From NCBI RefSeq assembly GCF_002646595.1, contig NZ_PDUD01000047.1:37213-101212 (forward strand): DNA of 64,000 nucleotides, read 5' to 3'. Both the position numbers and the translations under genes were made by a program. Below the pieces are notes generated by a model. That model was given only the letters and a program-made list of their open reading frames with translations, was not told the DNA's origin and searched no databases. This document shows, one piece after another, positions 19,332-26,136 of this stretch (position 1 is the first letter of the stretch; each line of letters opens with the position of its first letter). This DNA comes from Flavilitoribacter nigricans DSM 23189 = NBRC 102662. GTDB lineage: Bacteria > Bacteroidota > Bacteroidia > Chitinophagales > Saprospiraceae.

Positions 19332-21752
19332 ATGCTCCTCAATAACCTCAAGATCGCCTACCGTTATCTCCGAAGCCATAAGTTTTATGCCCTGTCCAAT
19401 TTCGGTGGCCTCACGCTCGGGTTTTTCTGTTTCCTGTTGCTCAATTTCTATATCCGCAGTGAGCAGCATTACGATCGGCAACACGGATATGTGTTCCGTC
19501 TCAATGAAATTCGGCAGGTGGACAACGGCGACCTGCGGACCAGCGCCCGAGCGGGGGCGCAACTGGGCATTAAGGTCGAGGAGGTCTTTCCCGAAATAGA
19601 GGCCAGCACCCAGATCATGGTACTGGGGCGACTAACGGTTGGCAATGAACCGGCGAAGATGAGTTACGAGCAGGTCAGCACAATTGACCGGGACTTTTTT
19701 GAGGTTTTCAATTTTAAACTTACCGAAGGCACCCCACAGAAGATCTTTTCCACGCCGAACGGAGTGGTGATCACGGAGCGCCTGTCGGAAAAATACTTTG
19801 GCCGGGAATCGGCACTGGGGCAGCCCCTCCATACCAATATGTTCGAAGGTACGGTGGTGGGCGTACTGGAGGATTTCCCGGAAAACACCCATATGGAAGG
19901 CTATCTGATGCTGCCGACCCAGACGGCATCCGCTATTTTTCCCTGGTGGGACGAGTACACCAGCACCAACTGGGATGATAATAGCTTCCTGACCTATCTG
20001 CGGGTACGGGAAGATGCGAACCTGGCCGCTTTGGCGGAAAAGATCACCGGTATGGCGGAGCGCAACTGGCCGCAGGATGAGGAGTTTCGCAGCCGGTTCG
20101 AAATGCAGCCGGTACAGGATATCCATCTGTCCGAACTGGAAGTACAGGGTGAGATCAACCGTTCCAAAGGCAACCTGTTTTACGTCCGGGTATTCTTCTG
20201 GATCGCACTCGTCATTCTGCTGGTCGCCTGTTTCAATTACGCCGGCCTGCTGAATGTCGCCTTCATGGGGCGCTACCGGGAGATCGGGGTCCGCAAGGCG
20301 ATCGGTGCCAACCGCCGCCAATTGCTCTGGCAGTTATTTTCCGAAAGCATGCTGCTGACCACCGTTTCGCTCGCCGCCGCGGTGGGTCTGCTTTATACCC
20401 TGAAACCCCAGCTGACCGCCTGGCTGGGTACCTCCTTTGACTGGTCGTACCTGCCCGTGCAGCAGATCGGATTGCTGGCGGCAGCCGGCCTGCTGGTCAG
20501 CCTGACGGCCATCGCCTATCCGAGCTGGCTGGTCTCCCGGGTGGCCACCGTAGAAGCGCTGAAAAAAGAAAAACATGCCGATAGCGGCTTCTCCATCCGC
20601 AAGGTGGTGACCTTCTTTCAATTTACCGCAGCGATCTGTCTGATCGCCTGTGCGCTGATCTTTTACCGGCAACTGGACTATGTGCAATCCAAAAATATGG
20701 GATTCGATATGGAGGGCATGGTCGTAGTGGATATCAACAGTGGGGTACTGCGCAATCAGTTCGAGGCGATCAAGCGGGAATTCAGCCAGTTGCCCGAGGT
20801 GGAATCCGTAACGGTCAGCTCCCGGGTGCCGGGAGAATGGAAACAGTATCCCCTGGCCCGGGTGATCCGGTCGGGCATGAGTGAGCAGCAGGCGCGGGAA
20901 ATGATCTTTGTCGGCGCGGACCAGGATTTTCTGGCCACCTACCAGGTAGAACTGAGCGAAGGACAAAATCTGAGCGGAGCCCCGGCCGACAGTGCCAAAG
21001 TCCTGATCAATCGCTCGGCCGTAGCGGCGCTCGGATTGAGTGAACCGATCGGGCAGCAGATCCAGATCCCGAGTGTCAACTGGAGCGGAGATAATGCCGA
21101 GCTTTCGGAAGTATTCACCGCTCAGGTGGTCGGGGTGGTGGAAGATTTCCATTTCGAAGATTTTCATCTGGCGATCAAACCCATGGTGATCGGCTTCCGC
21201 AATAACCCGATCCACAATATCGATTACTATTCGCTCAAGGTCAATACAGAGGACTGGAGTACGACGCTGGCCGATCTCAAAACTATCAATGATCGTTTCG
21301 ATCCCGAAAACCCGATCGAATACCACATCCTGAACGATCAGTTCCAGCGATTCTACGAGGCCGATATTACGCGCAGTCGCCTGCTGGTATTCTTCTCCGC
21401 CATCGTGGTATTTATTGCCTGTCTGGGACTCTTCGTCATGACGGCCTTTACGCTCAGCAACCGGATCAAGGAAATTGGGATCCGCAAGGTATTGGGAGCC
21501 ACCAGCGGTCAGATCGTTCGCCTGATCATCCGGGATTCCACGGTACTCATTCTGGGGGCGGCAATACTCGGCATTGGTCTGGCCCGTTACGCCATGGGCT
21601 TATGGCTGGAAGAATTTGCCTACCGCATCGACCTCAAATGGTGGTACTTTGGGATGGCGGGCCTGCTGGCCCTGATCATTGCCCTGTGCACCGTCAGCTT
21701 CCAGAGTCTGAAAGCCGCCTGGAGTAATCCCGTAGAGAGTCTGAAGAATTAA
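19332..21752 (+). CDS. Divergent tandem-duplicated MacB/FtsX-type ABC permease (P8)
   Basis: 806 residues starting MLLNNLKIAYRYLRSHKF. It is the most divergent paralogue in the conserved FtsX segments. The first reads FNYAGLLNVAFMGRYREIGVRKAIGANRRQLLWQLFSES (~314) in place of INFxNLxTA...QFLxES. The junction reads IAYPSWLVSRVATVEALKKE rather than GSYPAFxLSGFxP. The second coupling motif RIKEIGIRKVLGAT (~711) is followed by RLIIRDS instead of GLLSRDF. Periplasmic signature VVEDFHFEDFHLAIKP is intact. The tail ends NPVESLKN, lacking the terminal Glu. Reading frame intact, so this looks like functional divergence rather than decay. Confidence 0.9.
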   Translation: MLLNNLKIAYRYLRSHKFYALSNFGGLTLGFFCFLLLNFYIRSEQHYDRQHGYVFRLNEIRQVDNGDLRTSARAGAQLGIKVEEVFPEIEASTQIMVLGRLTVGNEPAKMSYEQVSTIDRDFFEVFNFKLTEGTPQKIFSTPNGVVITERLSEKYFGRESALGQPLHTNMFEGTVVGVLEDFPENTHMEGYLMLPTQTASAIFPWWDEYTSTNWDDNSFLTYLRVREDANLAALAEKITGMAERNWPQDEEFRSRFEMQPVQDIHLSELEVQGEINRSKGNLFYVRVFFWIALVILLVACFNYAGLLNVAFMGRYREIGVRKAIGANRRQLLWQLFSESMLLTTVSLAAAVGLLYTLKPQLTAWLGTSFDWSYLPVQQIGLLAAAGLLVSLTAIAYPSWLVSRVATVEALKKEKHADSGFSIRKVVTFFQFTAAICLIACALIFYRQLDYVQSKNMGFDMEGMVVVDINSGVLRNQFEAIKREFSQLPEVESVTVSSRVPGEWKQYPLARVIRSGMSEQQAREMIFVGADQDFLATYQVELSEGQNLSGAPADSAKVLINRSAVAALGLSEPIGQQIQIPSVNWSGDNAELSEVFTAQVVGVVEDFHFEDFHLAIKPMVIGFRNNPIHNIDYYSLKVNTEDWSTTLADLKTINDRFDPENPIEYHILNDQFQRFYEADITRSRLLVFFSAIVVFIACLGLFVMTAFTLSNRIKEIGIRKVLGATSGQIVRLIIRDSTVLILGAAILGIGLARYAMGLWLEEFAYRIDLKWWYFGMAGLLALIIALCTVSFQSLKAAWSNPVESLKN

Positions 21753-21822
21753 AAAATAAAGCCGTAGCAATAGTCGGCACCGCCATTTATCACCACACAT
21801 CACCACCGTAAAATTCAGTCAA

Positions 21823-24231
21823 ATGTTTCGCAATTATTTTAAACTCGCACTCAGGAACCTCACTAAGAACCGCCTGTATTCGGTCATTAAGATCAGCGGA
21901 TTGACGATCGGCATGACCGCCGCCGTACTTATCGGACTCTATCTGCAACACGAACTGAGTTTTGATTCCGTCCACGCCAAAGCCGATCGCATTGCCCGGG
22001 TAACCATGGAATACGGTGGGGCGGATGGAGATCGCAATTTTTCCGAAACGACCGGCAATAAAGTAGCGCCGACCTTCCAATCGGATTTTCCGGAAATTGA
22101 AGAAGCGATCCGGGTGATCAGTTATAAACAGGTTGCCAAAGTAGGGGAGCAACTGGTGGAGGAAGACCGTATTTATTACGCCGACAGCAGTTTCTTTCAG
22201 GTGTTTACCTTTCCCATGCTGGAAGGAGATTCCGCACGCGCCATTGCGGAGCCGGGCAAGGTGGTGCTCTCCGCTACCATGGCGGAGAAGTATTTTGGTA
22301 ACACCAGCCCTATGGGACAGGTGATCCAGCTCGGTTCCAAGGATTATACGGTCAGCGGTGTGATGGAGGATGCTTCCGAACTTTCCCAGGTGCAGCCCGA
22401 CTTCATTGCCGGGTTTATGAATTTGCGCGACGCCGCCCCCGAGCGGGAAACCTGGTGGAACGCCAATTATGCCACCTACTTTCTGCTCCGGCAACCGGCG
22501 GATATCGCCGGACTGGAAGCCAAGATCCCGGAATATATGGAGCGCTTTTATCAGGACGAGCGCTACTTCGATAAAAATGATTTTCTGGTGTATCACCTCG
22601 AACCGCTGCGGTCGGTACACCTGTATTCGGAACTGTCCGGGAACTTTGTCCCCAACGGTGATATCCGCTACCTGTATATTCTGGTGGGCATCGGTTTGCT
22701 GATCCTGTTGATCGCAACTACGACCTATATCAATCTGACCACCGCTACCGGCGCGGCCCGCGCCAAGGAGGTGAGTATGCAGAAGGTACTGGGCGCGGAG
22801 CGGAAACATCTGGTGGCTCAGCACCTGAGCGAAGCCATACTGGTGACGGGTTTCGCGCTGACGCTGGGGTACGCACTGGCCAATATATTGCTGCCGGCCT
22901 TCAACAATCTGTTCGACCAGAATCTATCCTGGGATCTGCTGATCCATCCGCTTTCGGTAGCCGGTATTGTTGTTTTCGGCCTGCTGGTGGGCCTGCTGTC
23001 CGGAGCTTATCCGGCCCTGATCCTGTCTAAATATAAAGTTACCGAGCTGATGCTGGGTAAGTGGAAAAGCAGTCGCGGCAGCTTTGGCGTACGGCAGCTC
23101 CTGATCGTTCTGCAATTCGGTATTTCCGTGTTCCTGATCATCTGTACGCTGGTGCTGCAGGATCAGCTGGCCTTCATTCAGGAACAAAAGCTGGGCTATA
23201 ACGAAGAACAGGTGCTGGTGCTACCCACGGATGGCCGGATCGTTGAAAAACTCGATCTGATCAAATCCGAGCTCAACCGTATGGACGCGGTCCAGTCCGT
23301 CAGTCTTTCCTACGAAACTCCCGTGGAGATCCGGGGAACCTACGGCATTTCCGGCACGGAAAATGTCACGGATGATAAATCGGTAACTGCCCTGCCCATC
23401 GACGAAGATTTTCTGGAAACCATGGAGATCCCGCTGGTAGCCGGCGAAAACATCAAGCGGGCCGATATTGAAGCGGAAGTCAATGCCTATGCGGCCGAGC
23501 AGGAACCGCCCACGCGGCCTATTCTGGTAAACGAACGGCAGGCAGCCGATTTCGGCTGGAACGGGGAAGAGGCGGTTGGCCAGTTTGTGAACTTTAACGG
23601 CCGCCGGGCCCAGATCCGGGGTGTCGTCCAGGACTTTCACTTTTCCTCGCTGCATGAAGCGATCGACCGGCTGGTAATGTTCCCGAGTGACTGGGGCAAC
23701 GTGCTGCTGGTTAAACTCAGTGGCCAGCAGGTGGGCACCGCCATCGAAGCGATCGGTGATCAATGGGCTTCTTTCGCTCCCCACCGGCCCTACAGTTACC
23801 ATTTCCTCGACGAAGAGTTTGCCAAATTGTATGCCTCCGAGGCGCGGACGGCCGGCTTGGTCACTACCTTTTCCATCCTCGCTATATTTCTGGCCTGCAT
23901 GAGCCTTTTCGGACTGGCTTCCTTCAATATCGTGAAACGGACCAAAGAGATCGGTATCCGGAAGGTACTCGGCGCTTCCGTGACGGGTATTGTGGCCCTG
24001 CTGTCCAAAGACTTCATTCGACTGGTGCTGGTCGCCATTGTCCTGGCGGGGCCCTTGGCCTACTGGGTAATGAGTCGCTGGTTACAGAATTTTGCCTACC
24101 GTATCGAGCTGGGGGGCGGGGTGCTGCTACTGGCGGGATTAGCCGTCATGGCGATCGCTTTTCTGGCGGTAAGCTGGCAGAGTATACGGGCGGCCCTGGG
24201 AAATCCGGTGAAGGCCTTACGCAGTGAATAG
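21823..24231 (+). CDS. Tandem-duplicated MacB/FtsX-type ABC permease (P9)
   Basis: 802 residues starting MFRNYFKLALRNLTKNRL; the last permease before the array is interrupted. The first coupling motif is the most eroded of all 17: RAKEVSMQKVLGAERKHL (~312), with Ser for Gly and Gln for the otherwise near-invariant Arg, then QHLSEA. The second is standard, RTKEIGIRKVLGAS (~706) with ALLSKDF. Half-to-half junction LLSGAYPALILSKYKV. The periplasmic signature is VVQDFHFSSLHEAIDR, lacking EP. Tail NPVKALRSE. A hairpin with a T-rich tail ~115 bases downstream closes the transcription unit. Confidence 0.91.
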   Translation: MFRNYFKLALRNLTKNRLYSVIKISGLTIGMTAAVLIGLYLQHELSFDSVHAKADRIARVTMEYGGADGDRNFSETTGNKVAPTFQSDFPEIEEAIRVISYKQVAKVGEQLVEEDRIYYADSSFFQVFTFPMLEGDSARAIAEPGKVVLSATMAEKYFGNTSPMGQVIQLGSKDYTVSGVMEDASELSQVQPDFIAGFMNLRDAAPERETWWNANYATYFLLRQPADIAGLEAKIPEYMERFYQDERYFDKNDFLVYHLEPLRSVHLYSELSGNFVPNGDIRYLYILVGIGLLILLIATTTYINLTTATGAARAKEVSMQKVLGAERKHLVAQHLSEAILVTGFALTLGYALANILLPAFNNLFDQNLSWDLLIHPLSVAGIVVFGLLVGLLSGAYPALILSKYKVTELMLGKWKSSRGSFGVRQLLIVLQFGISVFLIICTLVLQDQLAFIQEQKLGYNEEQVLVLPTDGRIVEKLDLIKSELNRMDAVQSVSLSYETPVEIRGTYGISGTENVTDDKSVTALPIDEDFLETMEIPLVAGENIKRADIEAEVNAYAAEQEPPTRPILVNERQAADFGWNGEEAVGQFVNFNGRRAQIRGVVQDFHFSSLHEAIDRLVMFPSDWGNVLLVKLSGQQVGTAIEAIGDQWASFAPHRPYSYHFLDEEFAKLYASEARTAGLVTTFSILAIFLACMSLFGLASFNIVKRTKEIGIRKVLGASVTGIVALLSKDFIRLVLVAIVLAGPLAYWVMSRWLQNFAYRIELGGGVLLLAGLAVMAIAFLAVSWQSIRAALGNPVKALRSE

Positions 24232-24347
24232 CGATTTTTAATTGCCCTAACCGAAGGTGGAAGATAGAAGTGCCGGAGGTAAAAAAAATGGCGAAAATCT
24301 CGTCCGCAAGGAAAAGCAATACTTTTAGAAAGGATGGTCCAAAAAAT

Positions 24348-24396
24348 GAGGCACCGAATTACATTTCGAAAAATGTCTTTCGGTGCCTCTTTAATT
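24348..24396 (+). terminator. Intrinsic terminator closing the first permease array
   Basis: Outer stem GAGGCACCGAA (24348-24358) / TTCGGTGCCTC (24379-24389) is perfect over 11 bp. An inner stem ACATTT (24361-24366) / AAATGT (24371-24376) caps it with a CGAA loop. A TTTAATT tail follows. Confidence 0.85.
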
Positions 24397-24401
24397 GTCC
24401 C

Positions 24402-24421
24402 CCTCAATTAAAAAATTGAGG
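24402..24421. terminator. Second short hairpin behind the array terminator
   Basis: CCTCAATT and AATTGAGG form a perfect 8-bp stem around AAAA. It could act as a back-up terminator. No long T-run follows. Confidence 0.4.
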
Positions 24422-24467
24422 TATTGTCCTCTACTGCAAATATACGCATAACTACCCATAGAAATCG

Positions 24468-24507
24468 GACATTGTACCCCCAAAATTTAGACATTTTACC
24501 CCTAAAA
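24468..24507. repeat. Two-copy direct repeat upstream of the M57 gene
   Basis: GACATTGTACCCCCAAAA and GACATTTTACCCCTAAAA start at 24468 and 24490. The 22-base period is close to two helical turns, as expected of tandem binding sites for a dimeric or paired regulator. No known box is recognised. Confidence 0.45.
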
Positions 24508-24665
24508 TGGCCGATTATCACCTCTGGACTGACATTTTCTTTGCTCTGGTGGTGCCGATTAAAATTTCAGACTTTCAAATTTTTCACCTATAAAATTTCC
24601 ATAATTTGTAATAATTGACTTAATTGCGTCAGTAAAATTGTTTATTTCTAAAATAATTGACTAGT

Positions 24666-25499
24666 ATGCAAAAACTGCTAAAGCTTGCAATCCCTGTGTT
24701 GGGATTGGCACTTCTCACGTATTCCTGCCAAAAAGACCGTTCAACAGACTTAGCTGTTGACGTAGTACCACAAGAAGTAATCGATCAGCTGACCCACATG
24801 GGCTTCAATCCGGACGGGATTGAAAGAGTGGAAGAAGGCTACCGGATCGAAAGAGACATCATCATCACCGATGAGTTCCTGAATTCTAAAGTAGACCGTC
24901 ACTTCGTTCCTAATTTGGAACAGTACAGCACTAACAATCTGGTAACTACCAATGGTAACCGGGTGATCACTATGTACGCACCGGAAGGTGGTAGAAATGG
25001 TTACAGTGCCGGAATGATTGCTGGACTGGATCTGGCGATTGAACGCTACAATGACGAAAACCTGGGAATTTCTTTTCAAAGAATTTCAAATTCTAATCAG
25101 GCAGATATCGTAATGACGCGCCTGAAAAAAGGTGATGAGCGCAGAGGCGTACTCGGTTCTGCCGGTTTCCCTACTGCTAGTGGCGATCCCTACGATGAGA
25201 TCAAAATGAGCGGTATTCTGGAGTCATCTTACGGTCTCAGCACCGAAGGAATTGCAACCATTATCGCGCACGAAATGGGTCACTGCATCGGTTTCCGCCA
25301 TACGGACTATTTTGACCGCAGCATCAGTTGTGGCGGCGGTACTGCTAATGAAGGTGCGAGCACTGTAGGTGCCAACCACATCCCGGGTACTCCTACGGGT
25401 GCGACTGCGTCTGCCAAGTCTTTCATGTTAGCTTGTACAGATGGAGGTGATCGTCCGTTCAACAACGACGACAAAACGGCACTCAACTACCTGTACTAG
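24666..25499 (+). CDS. M57-type ('HEIGH') zinc metallopeptidase lipoprotein
   Basis: 277 residues from the ATG at 24666; a TTG nine bases upstream is also in frame but less likely. The N-terminus is a lipoprotein signal, KLLKLAIPVLGLALLTYSC, with Cys21 as the lipidation site followed by QKD. The zinc site HEMGHCIGFRHTD starts at residue 202 and matches the HExxHxxGxxH pattern plus Asp of the dual-action HEIGH metallopeptidase family (Pfam Peptidase_M57). A propeptide-like acidic segment lies between. The likely role is a cell-surface or periplasmic protease; its substrate is unknown. It is flanked by terminators on both sides, so it is transcribed alone. Base composition is less GC-rich than the permeases next to it. 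Confidence 0.88.
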   Translation: MQKLLKLAIPVLGLALLTYSCQKDRSTDLAVDVVPQEVIDQLTHMGFNPDGIERVEEGYRIERDIIITDEFLNSKVDRHFVPNLEQYSTNNLVTTNGNRVITMYAPEGGRNGYSAGMIAGLDLAIERYNDENLGISFQRISNSNQADIVMTRLKKGDERRGVLGSAGFPTASGDPYDEIKMSGILESSYGLSTEGIATIIAHEMGHCIGFRHTDYFDRSISCGGGTANEGASTVGANHIPGTPTGATASAKSFMLACTDGGDRPFNNDDKTALNYLY

Positions 25500-25531
25500 A
25501 ATGAATGTCTGATGGCTCCGAGCCATCCCGG

Positions 25532-25574
25532 AATAGCCCTGAAGTATTGATTTGCTTCAGGGCTATTTTTTTTT
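25532..25574. terminator. Bidirectional terminator between convergent genes
   Basis: A perfect 13-bp stem, AATAGCCCTGAAG (25532-25544) / CTTCAGGGCTATT (25555-25567), with a 10-base loop and a run of nine T (25566-25574). It serves the M57 gene on the plus strand. On the minus strand it overlaps the stop codon of the TfoX-N gene. Confidence 0.87.
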
Positions 25575-25895
25575 GCCGGTAAGGGCCGCCGCGTAGGCTT
25601 TTTCGGCCCAAGCGGTAAGTTCGTCCCGGTCTTCGATGATCTCGACGGGCACCTGGTAGTAGGTCGGTAGCTTTTTTGGGGTTTTTCCGTGGGCAAACGG
25701 CTCCATGCCCCGCCGGATAAATTCCGGTCGGGTCTGGTCGTCTACTTTGAAATGCAGTATACCGTTCATCAGGCCGCCGAACATGAGCCCATCCTTGTAA
25801 AAGCCCACTCCGCCGAACATTTTTTTGTGGGTAATGGGGCCGAAGCCTTCGAGTTGTTCCAGTACGAATTCCAGATAGTCGGGTGAAAATGCCAT
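25563..25895 (-). CDS. TfoX/Sxy N-terminal domain protein
   Basis: A 110-residue single-domain protein. It shows the TfoX-N pattern: an N-terminal helix (LEFVLEQLEGFG), the characteristic KKMFGGVGFYKDGLMFGGL segment at ~25-43, then LHFKVDDQTRPEF, and a C-terminal helix ELTAWAEKAYAAALTGKKK. TfoX/Sxy in gammaproteobacteria regulates competence, but stand-alone TfoX-N proteins are widespread in Bacteroidota with no settled role, so no competence function is claimed. It is monocistronic, convergent with the M57 gene and divergent from the histidine kinase. Confidence 0.88.
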   Translation of the reverse strand: MAFSPDYLEFVLEQLEGFGPITHKKMFGGVGFYKDGLMFGGLMNGILHFKVDDQTRPEFIRRGMEPFAHGKTPKKLPTYYQVPVEIIEDRDELTAWAEKAYAAALTGKKK

Positions 25896-25946
25896 AATCA
25901 GCAGATTTTGTTTCGCAATTGGTGGATGTAAAAGTTAATTCGCATC

Positions 25947-25980
25947 CCGGCCGGAGGAACAGCGCCCGGTGACCGGCCGG
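25947..25980. repeat. Inverted repeat in the divergent TfoX-N / kinase spacer
   Basis: Two copies of the self-complementary octamer CCGGCCGG (25947-25954 and 25973-25980) lie within a GC-rich patch of an otherwise AT-rich spacer. This could form a hairpin or be a paired site. The rest of the spacer up to 26136 is AT-rich with nothing recognised. Confidence 0.35.
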
Positions 25981-26136
25981 TTGAAATCACCACTTTTTAC
26001 TAAAGATTGCAACATATAGGATCAAAAGCAGTTATTATTTCGTAATTTAGTCAGACAATCGACCTCCCTCAATACCATCTTACCAGTTTATTGTTAAGAA
26101 ATTGGTTTACTACTAACCCAATGTTATACATATACT

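Larger units (their letters stand above)
24232..24665. other. Intergenic region between P9 and the M57 gene
   Basis: 434 bases without a supportable gene. It holds the P9 terminator (24348-24396), a second perfect hairpin (24402-24421), and an imperfect direct repeat GACATTNTACCCCYAAAA at 24468 and 24490 (22-base period). AT-rich sequence follows up to the M57 start. The promoter for the M57 gene must lie here, but no element was assigned. Confidence 0.6.

Noticed and set aside
19332..21752. P8 as a pseudogene
   Set aside because: The frame is uninterrupted over 806 residues, both periplasmic domains and the VVEDFHF motif are intact, and its length equals the family norm.
24456..24471. Fourth activator dyad before the M57 gene
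   Set aside because: Only the GGACA half with a similar AAATC spacer is present; the left half (CCATA) does not match and no TGGCAY-N5-TTG follows at the right distance.
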